DNA of 64,000 bases. Source: Papaver somniferum. Its lineage: Eukaryota > Streptophyta > Magnoliopsida > Ranunculales > Papaveraceae. Shown here one piece after another: positions 34,131 to 45,214 of the stretch. The stretch lies in contig NC_039364.1 of the NCBI RefSeq assembly GCF_003573695.1, positions 71,072,256 through 71,136,255 on the forward strand, in the 5' to 3' direction. Each line of letters starts with the position of its first letter. Position 1 is the first letter of the stretch. The notes below the pieces were generated by a model, which did no database searches, was not told where the DNA came from, and saw only the letters and a list, made by a program, of their open reading frames with translations. Both the position numbers and the translations under genes were made by a program.

Positions 34131-34659
34131 TTTTCTTCAGTATATTCTCTCTTTCCTTCTTTCTAAGACAATCTCTCTTTTTGATCTTTCTATTAGGTTT
34201 CTTAGCATCAAGAGATGGTGCAAACTTATTCTTAAAGAGATCTTTCAGATCAAGCACCTTTGCAAGAGAAGGCATCGGATCCTGACTCATAGTTCGGACA
34301 AGGAATGACCATAAAATGAGAGAGATCTTTTTATATTTTTCATACTACCGAAAATATAATATTCCTATAAATACTAATATCTTAAAATATAATTTCAATT
34401 ACTAGATTTTATTCCCGTAATCTACACATAAGTGCCTTGATTTTTGCTTCCTCACACACATAATTGGCACACAAGGTGAGGATGCAATCTAATACCGATT
34501 AGGTGGTATTAGTATGAGATTTTCTCTCATCATGGGATTTATAACAAACATGGTGTTCTTGATCTAGTAAAGTATGATTTAAAAATCTTCTCTTGTTACC
34601 TCAAATTAACGAAGTTTCCTGAGAAAGGTTGGAATTGCATATGCACTTCTTAGCAATTC
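34131..34659 (-). other. E2 spacer between gag and 3' LTR
   Basis: About 530 bases where pol is expected. A 62-codon basic frame (34102-34290, minus) overlaps the polypurine tract and has no recognised motif. Otherwise AT-rich and non-coding. Confidence 0.55.
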
Positions 34660-35830
34660 TTATTTTTGAGACATTTTTACATTAGATGATTTTTCAACAT
34701 CGGAAGACATACCCATTTTCAAAATGGTTAAATCACTAATGGAATACGAGGGAATCAAATTAACAACTAGTGCAATATTAGTTGTTTCCACTTCTTCAGA
34801 ATTATATGAATCAGAGGTCTCATCTAGAGTTACAGCTAATGCCTTACTTCCAGTGTATTTTCTAAGATTAGGACAGTCTTTAGCCAGATGACCAAAACCT
34901 TTACACTTAAAGCACTGTGGATGATATTCATCATCTTCTTCTTGATCCTTTTTGTTCTTGATTGGAAGTCGATCGTGGGGTCGAGAAGATAAATGAACAT
35001 ATTTTACAAATCTCTTATTTATTTTCTTTAAGAGATCTTGAAAATGCCTTGTGATCAGTGATAATGTTTGTTCTACATCATCATTTGAATCTTCTGCAAT
35101 CAATTCATCGGAATCTTCTAACAATCTATTTTTCTCCACAGGAGCTTTTGGAAAATTTTCAGCTTTGAAAGTGATTCCTTTAGCTTGAATAGATTGTGAT
35201 TCATGATCAAAGAGATTTAACTTCCCAACAAGTGTGCTTCGTGAGAGAGTTGAAAGATCATTTGCCTCTATGATTGCATGCTTCTTAGATTCGTATCTAG
35301 ATGGCAATGACCTGAGAATTTCGCACACTATCATTTGCCTCTATAGTCTTTCCAAGAGAGAAAGAAGCATTTACTATCTTAGAGAGTTTGATATGAAACT
35401 CTTCAAAAGTATCATTGTCATCCATTCGAAGATTTTCCCAATCAGATGTGAGAGTTTGAAGTCTAGCTTCCTTTTCTGATATGTTTCCTTTGAATACGAT
35501 CTAAAGATTATTCCAAGTTTCCTGCGAAGTTTGGCATGTGGATACATGATGTTGTAGATCACGACTTAAATCATGTATAATAGCATTCAAACCATCTGAA
35601 TTCTGCTTTGGAAAAGCCTTATTTTCTCCTGAATAATCCCTTAAGCGTTTAAACTCAGTTTCCGAACCTTTCATTTTCGGGTGATTATAACCATCAACGA
35701 CTAATAGCCAAGAATTAAAGTCACGTTATTGAAGAAAAGATCTGATAGAAGATTTCCACCATAGATAGTTTGTTCCGTCAAATCTTGGTGGTACGTTAAC
35801 TGAAATCGATTCATGTGAACTCGAGTTCAT
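34660..35830 (-). pseudogene. E2 Copia-type gag with CCHC zinc knuckle, broken
   Basis: ATG at 35830, 57 bases inside the primer-binding site, opens MNSSSHESISVNVPPRFDGT followed by NYLWWKSSIRSFLQ, the start of a UBN2-type Copia gag. An early stop near 35727, a second near 35500 and frame changes near 35300 break it. The longest remaining frame (34660-35334, 224 codons) includes the nucleocapsid zinc knuckle CFKCKGFGHLAKDC (C-x2-C-x4-H-x4-C), intact, and an acidic region before it. The protein would package element RNA. No protease follows. A helper element would have had to supply all enzymes. Confidence 0.85.
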
Positions 35831-35886
35831 TTCTTATAGGTTGGATCGCATCAAACACAGATTGTTAGATCTTTTAGTGTTTGCCT

Positions 35887-35898
35887 GCTCTGATACCA
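35887..35898 (-). promoter_or_regulatory. E2 primer-binding site, initiator-Met tRNA
   Basis: The minus strand reads TGGTATCAGAGC two bases inside the 5' LTR. The flanking GTTTGCCTGC...ATTGAAAA sequence is the same as in E1. Confidence 0.9.
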
Positions 35899-35900
35899 AT

Positions 35901-38700
35901 TGAAAAGACAAGGGTACCCAAATACACCATAATCTTTTTCTTTCAACCTATAAGTCCTCTTACCAAGTGTGATCGTCTATGGACAAAGTCGAGACAATAC
36001 AACAACTTTGGTATTCACACTTTGTGTGACTGTCTACGGATACGAGATCGAGACAATATGACAAACAAAGTGTGATACTTGATAGTAGGTTTGGACTTAA
36101 CCAAACTCTATAGGATCACTATAGTATAACAGAGTTAACATAAAGTACAATTTACTTTAATTATAATAAAAAATTTATAATGCGGAAAGATAAAGTATGG
36201 CACAACAAGATTTTGTTAGCGAGGAAACTGCAAATGCAGAAAAACCCCGGGACCTAGTCCAGAATTGAATACTCTCAGAATTAAGCCGCTATACAAAATC
36301 TACACCAACTTCGTATAGTTGAGACCAAACAACTACCCCTAGTTCACTTAGTTTCCTCAGTATCCATGCGCTTCCGACTTCGAAGGTCACGCACTTGTAC
36401 AATTCCTTTTGATCGTATTCCAAACAACAAGGGAACAACGAATCTGTTTGGTAACAACTCTATTGATTCTTTAAGATAAAGATATCTTAAGTCATAAGCA
36501 AAGGATCTTCCGTTTAATCTTATAAACTCTTTTGCCTGGTTAGATCAATTTATCCAATAACTACCAAAGTAGTCAAGTTTAAACTCACAATCAATCAGTA
36601 TAGATCTCACAGAAAAACTATAAAATGATGCCGATCTCACGCAACTAATCGATCTAATAAATCTGATTCTAGTTGTCCAGCCGATCAAGGTTTATGTACA
36701 CACAAAGATACGAAAACTAATAAGAAATCTTCTTCGTCTTCAAATCTTCTTTAATCTTTAATATAACCTGCACAACACCACTTGAATCTCTGGTGATCAA
36801 TCACACACAGAACGAAGTCTGTTAACAATGGATTATCACCAGATGTCTTTAGATCTAACAACAGTTCTAAATATCCCATCGATACTTCGGTCTAGTTTGA
36901 GTGAATCTTATATCAAAAGATAAGATTCTCAAGAATAAACAAACTAGGTGCAATCAACAACTGTTATTCAATCAAATCAATCGAAAACTAGTAACACTGC
37001 AATTATCTAGTTTCCTACCAATGGTACTCGTAGAGATTTTTGATCCCACATAAGTCTTTAAACGAGCGGTCGTAAGAGATTTCACCTGATTAGGATACTT
37101 TCCTCTACGAATAGACAGCTCCACCAGAAACAACAAGAATTGAAGTTTGCATGGCTCTTAGGATAGTTTGCTAGAAATGCAAGCTTAGGTATTTATAGAC
37201 TAAGAATGTTTGGACATCAAGGAATTTCCAAAACCAGAAATATTCTCAAGATTTGCAATGAATGGAAAAATTGGGTTTTCCTAATTCCAATAAATGCTTG
37301 TCCAATATTTCCAAAATCTCTCAATAGAAAATCTCCAATTAGTAAATGCACATTACTATCTAGAGATATGCATTTAATTGCTGGTAATTAAAGCATATAA
37401 AACCAAAAATCTTAATTAAAAGATTCTTAAGTTATCTCGGCACACGAATTCCTTGGGTACTAAGGAAGATCTTTGAATAATAAATGATAAGAGTTATTGT
37501 ACGTGTTCAAAGTATGTTGGCATCTTTTCTCTGTAAATCCTTCTTTCATATTCACATGGATTTACATTTTTGGAATCGGTCATACCACAGTTCCAAACAA
37601 GTTTAGAATTGATTTCCCTGTATTCCAAGACAACTATGTGATTGATAAAATATGAAATCATATACATGGATTCAATCGGTTCTACCAATCACTAGGATCG
37701 GTTATACCTTATTATGAAAATATTTGTGATCAGTCACACCAGTCACTAGGATCGGTTACACCAGTTACAAGGATTGGTTCCATATTCCCATGGTATTGCT
37801 TGTGATTGGTTACACCAGTTACCAGGACCAGTTACACCAATTACCAGGACCAGTTACACCAGTTACCAGGACTGGTTACCAATTACAAGGATCGGTTACA
37901 TAACACTCGTGATCGGTCACACCAATTACAAGGATCAATCATACCAACAAATGATGATTACTTAGGATCGGTTACACCAATTAATAAAAACTAGTCATAC
38001 CAAATCATAAGTCAGGCATTGTAATTAGTTATACCAAGATACATAACCAAGGTTAAGATCGGTTCTACCATCTCACACATATTGGTCATCCAAAGATTTG
38101 CAATGAATAGCCGGACCAATAAGCCTAATGATTTCCCTTTCGATTCACGAAACAAGTTCATGAATGTAATTCCTTTAAAAAAATGCAAAACATTGTTTCC
38201 TAGGATGAAATCTTCACCATAACACATTCACATAATCATAACAGTATATACAAGATTATATCGATGTCATATCTACGAAATTCAAAAGATAAGAGTTATA
38301 CTTAGTAGTCTAATTCCCTAATATTATGATCATACAATTATGACCATATCACATCACTAGAGTATTATACAATATGTATAGTATATACAGGTTCGCAGTT
38401 ATGTTTTCAATATAGCACGACTTGAAAGATACGTTAGGAATGAAACAGTTCAAGTCAATATTACTAACCTCAAGTGGAAGGATGATGTCGTTATTGTAGT
38501 TCGTTACTTCTTCACACTCTTCAGGTCTTCAGAGTAATACTTGTATGTCTCAACATTCCTATACTTTCTAGTCTAACCTAAACGAAGTTGACTCTAATAT
38601 TTAATCAAGCGACTTTTTGATGAGTTTTGACACACTAAAATATGACAACCAAACTTGACATATCAACGCTTGGTGAGTTCAACTGAGCTATGCTCTAACA
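35901..38700 (-). repeat. E2 5' LTR (2800 bases, complete)
   Basis: Starts TGTTAGAGC at 38700 and ends TTTTCA at 35901 (minus-strand view). It includes the conserved block (36179-36290) and the tandem repeat (37675-37985). Short ORFs within it follow the repeat and are not genes. Confidence 0.88.
36179..36290 (-). other. Block conserved between divergent Sirevirus-like LTRs (E2 copy)
   Basis: Same ordered motifs as 13842-13952 and 61994-62110: GCGGAAA, GATTTTGTTAGCGAGGAAAC, GCAGAAAAACCCCGGGACC, TTAAGCCGCT. Confidence 0.75.
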
Positions 38701-39257
38701 CTCTGTATTCCAAATATTGATTTTTTTCCTTCACATTTTGAGTTTGGACATAATCCCAAAGGCTATAGATCCTCCCGGGTCAAAGTACGAAGAGTATTCA
38801 ATGACTTGAAAGCAAGATGGTTTTTCCATGTATATTCCAAAAAAATTGAATGGTTTCGCACCGTCCTTCCAACAAGGGGAAGTTCTTAGCAGAATGGTAA
38901 GATGATCTGATCCTACAAAGTTCAAGTGATATACCATGGCTCTAAGGAAAAGATTTAACCAATTGAAGTTATCTAGAGCATGTTTGAGTCTAGCTTCAAT
39001 GAATTCTCACCCCCCCCTTTATTAGACCATGTACACTTATAGCCTACATAGCCTAAATCCATGAGTTTAACAGAATTGATTAAATTGGAGAAGAAAAATT
39101 TCTATGATTAGTCCACAGGGATACCACCTCGTTTTTCATCTCCAGAGAGAGTAAAATTCAAGTCCCAACTCGTATGCTTTCTAGATATGTTTTTGAAGTA
39201 TTCCCAACTCGTATGCTTTCTTATTCTATAGGGACACCCATAAGTACCCGACATCAT
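38701..39257 (-). pseudogene. LINE endonuclease, C-terminal part
   Basis: Minus-strand L1-type APE endonuclease remnant. Readable motifs in order are NLINSVKLMDLGYVGYKCTW (38990-39100 region), a tract of eight or nine G that shifts the frame, then EARLKHALDNFNWLNLF and HLNFVGSDHLTILL (38880-38935), the SDH box that carries the catalytic histidine. KPFNFFGIYMEKPSC follows. Two stops near 39100 and the homopolymer shift inactivate it. The N-terminal half is at 40866-41284, separated by the solo LTR. The reverse transcriptase that should follow to the left is cut off by E2 and lies outside the window. Confidence 0.8.
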
Positions 39258-40860
39258 TGATAAACACGAAAGTGCGACGCATTTTCACCCATAAATACAT
39301 TGGCTGGGACTTATTTTATAACTAATTAACTTGTTTGTAGGTGTTTTTGGAAGAATAAGCTCGTGGGGAATTGGCTCGAAAAAATGTTATTTATACCCGG
39401 AGGAACGTGTTATTCGGACTCACACAGTTGGATAAGGGATACTCAATTACTAAGGGGCACCTTCTTTACTATTCACACCCCAGGCACCCCATCTGTTAAA
39501 GGCACCCACGTTTTGGATAGGGGCGCCCTTCATCTTCTTCCTTTGAAAACTGAAATGGCGGGAAAATGGCTATTCGTCTGCATATTTTTTTGAAGAGATC
39601 TGTGGCGAGTTTTGTGAGAATTAATCTCGGGTTTGGACTGTAAACAACCTGTTTCATCAAAACAGGGCTGGTAAATCAATTGGATTCGATAAAATTGGGC
39701 TGCAACGTGCAACAGGGCACGCATATTTTGTGACAAAAATACTCGGGATTTCAGCTGGAAGATACATGAAGTTTTTTTGCAGATTCTCATGGGATTTGAA
39801 CAAATATTATGTGCTCACTATGTACACACATCTTTCACGTATTTGAAGAAGCAAAACTCGGTTATATTTGGTGTCTCCTCTAAAACAGGGAAGAAAATAT
39901 TTTTCGTAAGTCATCTGCTTTATATTTGGAATGTAGGATTGTGGAATGACCGAGTTTCTCTCAATTAAAATTCGTGTTTCAACCAATCTGGAGTGTGCCA
40001 GCGCAAGAGAACACGTGAAGAGAAGAAAAATAGGAAAGACATATTCCCGTATCTGCAGAAAATTAAAGGGAGAATTATACGAAATTATTGCGGAAGATTT
40101 GGTGATGTTGGGTATATAAATGATTCCTGGGACTCAGAGAAGGATCATGGAGAGTTTGGGGAGAAGAATAGAGAGTTGAAGAGAAACTTCTCTGATGCTG
40201 CAGAGAAGAAGAAGAAGAAGAACTTAAACGTCCACTGACTGTCGCAGAGAACTGTCGTTTATAAATAGTACTCGTAACAGTCAGTTTGGCACGCTTATTT
40301 TGAATTTGCAACAACTCTTGTAACAGTGACTTTTGTAACGCCAGTACAACGTTGCAGATTCATTGTATTATTAGTTTTCTTCAATAAAAACACTATTTGA
40401 GCTATGAATTATATTTTTGAGTGTGTTTTCATCATGAGAAGCTAAACCCCGACAATGGGTTGACGGAGGAATCTGAATTTCGTACATGGATGAATTTATT
40501 TTATTTTCTATATGACTTTTGCACTAATTAAAATAGAATTATGATTTGAATTAATTAGTTATTATTTTATTTGATGGGTCATGCTTGCTTAGATGTTTGA
40601 TGTCCCATGCTTATGATTTTTAACTAATATTTGGAGAATCTACTTTGGCAAAATAAGAGTCGATGTTATTTTATTTATTGAGCGATAATTGTTGAGAACA
40701 AATAATTGAGCCATATGATATGAACTCAGTGGAATCCTATACCTAGTAACCCTCGTTTTAATTAATTATTTTCATGAAATCTTTAAATTTAATCTTCACA
40801 AGTCTTAGAGTTCGAATCTTATTTACTACTACAACAACAACAACATTGAAAATATCATCA
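39258..40860 (+). repeat. Solo LTR, Athila-like family (1603 bases)
   Basis: Begins TGATAAACAC and ends AATATCATCA with the duplication ATCAT on both sides (39253-39257, 40861-40865). It resembles the Athila-like LTR in layout: GCTCGAAAAA, CCCGGAGGAA, GGATAAGGG-CACCC, GGCGGGAA, TATA box, AGCTAAACCCC and TTCACAAG...TTCGAAT in the same order, but the sequence is clearly diverged. No internal region is present, so LTR-LTR recombination removed the body of the element. Confidence 0.9.
40113..40120 (+). promoter_or_regulatory. TATA box in solo LTR
   Basis: TATATAAA at a position equivalent to the TATA box of the related LTR at 2600. Confidence 0.5.
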
Positions 40861-40865
40861 ATCAT

Positions 40866-41284
40866 CCAGACATGGTTGTTAGAGTTACAAGTAACAATGG
40901 CATCAATTTGACTATCAGTTTTGTTGACAATAACTTTATTAGACCAGGCTAGAACAAGGCCCCCTACAGTACCGACTACTCCAGTTGGGTTGATAATCTC
41001 TATTTTATGATATGTTAGGGAAATGATGAGGTTTTTGATGATGGGTTCTTGGTTCTTAGTTTCTTGGAGAAATAGGATGTCTGGTACATGTTCCATTACC
41101 AGAGTATTTAGATGAGTTTGGGTGGTTAGTTTGCCTAGTCCTTGGTAATTTCAGGCTAGGATATTTAGAGTTATAATGCTGAAGTCGGTTGGGTATTGAT
41201 GAGCTCGGAAGGATTTGTGCCAGTTTAGGAGTTGCGGGGCTCGATCTTTTGTGGGACAATAAGAGATGTTTTTGAGTATGGACC
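40866..41284 (-). pseudogene. LINE endonuclease, N-terminal part
   Basis: Minus strand. IITLNILA-stop-NYQGLGKL (near 41150) corresponds to the conserved start of plant L1 endonucleases, normally LSWNCRGLG; the Trp codon has become TGA. It continues LVMEHVPDILFLQETKN (catalytic Glu in the QET box), then GGLVLAWSNKV. Reading ends at the solo LTR (40865) and resumes at 39252 in the other fragment. Upstream sequence resumes at 50947 beyond Tat-N. Confidence 0.82.
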
Positions 41285-43470
41285 TGTTGATGGAGGTTTT
41301 CAGTTCAGGGTCAAAGTTGTAAAACCCTGTATTTAATGCGTTGTCATCCTGCAAAGGAATAAATGTCATTTAAAAGTAATGAGTGTCCAGACCTCTTTAC
41401 CTACATATGTATTGAGCAATTCAACATATTTATGAAGTTTATTCAAAATGGTGCGTGAAGCAACAACCCATGATATTCTGTAAACTTTAACCTATTGCAT
41501 TATTCATTAATGCATGACCTGCCTAGTATTTTCCTATGTTATGTTCTCAGCGAACTCTCAATATTGGCATGACATGACGGTTAATGTTCACTCGCAGCGG
41601 AGTAACATAAATATCCCGAAGTGTCAGTATTGAGACCTGCAAGAAAACACTCACATAGGCTACATCACCCTCTGATAAAGACATCAACGTGTTCACACAC
41701 TTTTTAATTAAAAGTTAGCGCGATCGAACACGTTTTAATTCCTTTAGGAAAATCTAGATTGTCTGTATCGGTCTTAAGAAATGATCACAACCACACGATT
41801 TGGCACGCAATTCAATAGGCCTAGCCTACTCCTAGCGGAACTAGGCGATCATCATAATGACCAACGTCGGGCCCACTAATTCCCTGACCGATCGGATTCC
41901 ATCTAGCACACTCACAACGCCATCGAACGCTAACCCTAACATGGGTGATCGCGTTGTTGAAAAAGAGAGCTCAAACGAGCTAAGACCTGCCAAAACGGTC
42001 TCAGAAACATCATCACCGTCCAACTTAGCTACCCAAGTTGGACGACTTAGATCTTCCTTCAAATGATTAAAGAAGTGCTAACGTGTTCACCTTCGACCCA
42101 ACTCCTCCCTCGGTCGATCGACTTGCTCATAGCAAGACCAGAACGCATCAAATCACTTGCCCAAAGTAGGGTGAACGCGCTGTTTGAAAAACCTAAAATT
42201 GCTTTGCGGCAACATGCTACTGTCGCAAATCGATCACAACCACCCATCTTTGCCGGCCAGATCGAATGGCTTAGATCCAATTTCAGACGGCCCCGAAGGC
42301 ATCAACATGATCACCGTCAACCCACATTTACAGATGATCGATCGACCTGTCCGAACTAACGTTCAGTGCCTTGAATCGCTCACCCAAAAGAGGGTTGGCC
42401 GCGTGGCCCCTAAACCCTAAATTACATCAACGACAATATGTAACTGTCGCGAATCATCTCATCCGTCCAACTTCGCTAGCCTAGTTGGATGGTGTAGATT
42501 TATTTTCAGAAAACTAACAAGGTAGCATTGTGATCACCGGCCACCCCTCCTCCACAGGGAGCAATCGACCAAGTGATAGCTCGTCCATAGGGTCCTCAAA
42601 CGATCACCCAAAGGTGGCCGGTCGTGCTACTTTTTTAAGACACTCAATTTGCGACTGATTCAATCGAGCTCTAAAGCAACGATGCTTCCTGCACATCGAT
42701 TATTTTTCAGCTTCTTGTTTGAAAGCGATGATTTTTATACATTGATTATAAACGATGTTATGCAAATATTGATTTCACAAATAACTTATTATTTAACCTA
42801 AAGCACTATGTGCTGATTTTAGCGGAGAGTCTCATGACTTGACCCATTCACTCGAGACATCAAATATATCACAAACTGGGGGATGCTCACTGGGGTATTG
42901 GTCTGGCGGCTTACAGCGTGCGGCGTGCAACACGCCCATTACGAGGAAGTGTCAGGAAAAGACGGACGGTTAACAGTAATGAGAGTAGTGGGTGAAAGTG
43001 TGACCAGTTTTCCCTCATAACGGAAACACGATGATCATCACTTTCCGCACAACTCCACTTCTCCACTACTTAATTTCCTCCACTTCCTATGAGATCAGGG
43101 TACACTCAATGACTTGTATAAATAGGTTTTCAACCTATTTCAAAAAGAACAACATAAGTGTTATCAACACAAGTTATCCATAAATCATTTTCTGATACAA
43201 GTCATAAAACATGCACACCTTCATAATTCAACATTCTGATCTCAAACACCTTCTTTCCTTCCCTCCCTAAGATCAACCCTTCTCCTTCACCTTGTGACCG
43301 AAATGAATCTGGAACGACCATTTCTTGGTTTATGCCAGAGTCTTACAGATTGATCTCTCGAATCTGAAAGTACTCCCACCCAGTGCATTTGTTTAGGGTT
43401 TGAATTCGTTTCTCATTCAACACACCCCAAATTTACCAAAAACATCAGAATCAGTTTTTACCCCAAAACA
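41285..43470 (+). repeat. Tat-N 5' LTR (2186 bases)
   Basis: Bounded by GGACC on the left and primer-binding site on the right. It contains several degenerate subrepeats of about 190-200 bases at about 41830-42660, each with a TCCAACTT...AAGTTGGA inverted motif, a GATCGATCGAC run, and CCCAAAGTAGGG or CCCAAAAGAGGG. A TATA box lies at 43117. Confidence 0.92.
43117..43124 (+). promoter_or_regulatory. TATA box of Tat-N LTR
   Basis: TATAAATA in CTTGTATAAATAGG, sense orientation, about 350 bases before the LTR end; repeated at 50594-50601 in the 3' LTR. Likely core promoter for the element RNA. Confidence 0.65.
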
Positions 43471-43472
43471 AC

Positions 43473-43490
43473 TGGCGACCACAGTGGGAG
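43473..43490 (+). promoter_or_regulatory. Tat-N primer-binding site
   Basis: TGGCGACCACAGTGGGAG two bases after the LTR end, identical over 18 bases to the Tat-A site; the following TCTCTCGGTTGCAA is also shared. Confidence 0.8.
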
Positions 43491-43612
43491 ATCAATCTCT
43501 CGGTTGCAAGATCAATTTTCAATTTCGTTTCAATTTTCTTAAACCTAGAACGGGCGGATCTTAGGTCGAAACACATTTTTTAAAACGATTTCATTTCAAC
43601 CTCCACTCTGTA

Positions 43613-44629
43613 ATGCATCCCCGCCAGCCAAACTCTCCTAAATTCATGAATGATCGAAGTGCAATCACCATGGAAGGCATGGCTAGGATATTAGAAGATG
43701 TCCTCGCAAATCAGGCTGATATCGCCAAATGGAAAAACGAGACGCTTTGTCTTTTAAGGAGTATAGTAAACCGGTTGTGGAAGGAGTCGGCAAGCATTCG
43801 CCCGGAGAACATCATCAACGATAAATATGACATCGGATCTTTATTTGAAGTCCGTGCTTCCGCCAACAGTGATGCAGACAGAATACACAACCACATCGGA
43901 CATGAGCCGAAAGGAAATGATCAACAAAATCCAGCAGGCAACAAAGAGCCGAAACAGTTTCACATGGAAAGGGACTCCCAGGAGTGTCACAATAAATGCA
44001 GAATAAGAGCAGGGAACCGCTTATGAAACTCTATTGGAGAGTCTATATCTCAAGACCCTTGCAGAAGTTCAAAGAGTTTTTCAACAAGCCACAGCCACGA
44101 CCTCCCCGACTTTACTTAGCAGAGAAGCACCTGAAGAAGGGGAAATTTTCCAAGACCTCCATGAAGAAAAGAGCTTCACTAATGAACGGTACTCGGCTCA
44201 ACCGCGTCGCAGCGCTGTTGCCATCGATGCAGGGCCCTCGAGAGAAGTTGCACTTCAACAAAACCGCCAAGCTAAGCGATCTGTGTCTATGTCAACACAC
44301 ACTCACGTCTCAACTCCACTCTCGAAACAAGCCTCGTATCAAAGCCCGCAAGGGTTCCCACGACAACAACTGCAAACGCAAGAAAGCTAGACTCAAGGTA
44401 CCCGCACTTCCCATTTCCAATGAGGAAGGTTCTGGAGCTGCTAGAAGTTTGGGTGCAAGACGGAGTAGTTCAACTACCTCTTGTATGGCATCCACCAACT
44501 GATCAGGAGATGATCGAGCCGAGATATTGCCATTACCACGCATTTATCCATCACCCTACCAGTGAATGCAACGGCCTGAAACGCATTGTCCGGGAGAAAA
44601 TTAATTCAGGGGAGTTGCGTCTATGAACT
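43613..44629 (+). pseudogene. Tat-N gag remnant
   Basis: ATG at 43613 opens MHPRQPNSPKFMNDRSAI; TMEGMARILEDVLANQADIA parallels the start of the Tat-A gag. The frame stops at 44026, shifts to 44034-44390 (AEVQRVFQQATATTSPTLL, glutamine- and serine-rich) and shifts again to 44420-44626. The last part contains YCHYHAFIHHPTSECNGLKR, the cysteine/histidine motif seen near the gag C-terminus of Tat elements. The central capsid region is missing. Two frameshifts and the missing capsid core mean it cannot form particles. Confidence 0.72.
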
Positions 44630-45214
44630 AGAAATCTTCCCTTTCTTCACAAGTCAACATGTGTAGTTTCACAGAAGAGATCAAATCAGCTGGGGACTTT
44701 TTTTTTATCAGAGGCGTGTTACAACAACTCGAGTCGCAACTTGGATTTTAAGCAATTATCTGGGAGAGCCCAATTTCGTTCGTTGGAACCTCGTCAACAA
44801 GTAAGTCTCGTTAAACGATTATTTGTGCGAGAGATCTTTTGGAAATTTGTTGGGGACTCGACGCACGCGTCCCATTTTGAGAATGAAGTTAATATCGTTC
44901 TCAATCTCCGTGTTACATTTTCCTTTACATGTTTCCCTTTTCGTGCAATGTTTGCAATTTTCATGCAACATGCACAATTTCTCTAGGTTGCATTACTTGC
45001 ATTCAAAAATTGGAATTTCAGTCTGAGTAGTCGACCCAAGCATAATTCCTTTCAGAAAACTACTCATGAATTATCCCAAAAAACAAATTCAAATGTCTTC
45101 ATAAAAAGCAATCACTTGCTAGTTCAAAACCAAAAAATCAAGCCATGAAAGGAATTCCTCACGTCACTCAAAGACACCTAAAAGAAAAAAAAAAAAGGAT
45201 AAAGAATAAATTAT
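44630..45214. other. Tat-N spacer between gag remnant and antisense gene
   Basis: About 580 bases without a recognisable domain on either strand. Protease, RT and integrase would be expected here in a complete element; nothing of them remains. It includes an A-rich run at 45185-45200. Confidence 0.6.

Larger units (their letters stand above)
31806..38700 (-). mobile_element. E2: gag-only Sirevirus-like Copia element (left end outside window)
   Basis: A second minus-strand Copia-type element. Its 5' LTR is complete (35901-38700). Its 3' LTR (31806-34114) is cut by E1, so its left end and left target-site copy lie outside the window. The internal region is only about 1.8 kb (34115-35900): a primer-binding site, a broken gag with zinc knuckle and a polypurine tract, with no pol. 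This matches gag-only LTR elements (TR-GAG type) known in plants. The right flank begins CTCTG (38701) in a LINE. Confidence 0.88.

Noticed and set aside
35887..35898. GCTCTGATACCA considered as part of a tRNA gene
   Set aside because: Only the 3' end complement of initiator tRNA is present, beside an LTR: a primer-binding site, no cloverleaf.
37774..37994. Overlapping 62-63 codon plus-strand ORFs
   Set aside because: They translate the E2 LTR tandem repeat in two frames; low-complexity products.
39363..40238. Plus-strand ORFs of 63-81 codons in the solo LTR
   Set aside because: Non-coding LTR sequence with a TATA box; frames unrelated to any known protein.
42063..42420. ORFs of 98 and 78 codons in the Tat-N LTR, also at 49539-49896
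   Set aside because: They lie over LTR subrepeats, are open in overlapping frames, and have no recognised motif.
41940..42420. AACCCTAA/TAAACCCTAA occurrences considered as telomeric repeats
   Set aside because: Single scattered copies, not tandem.
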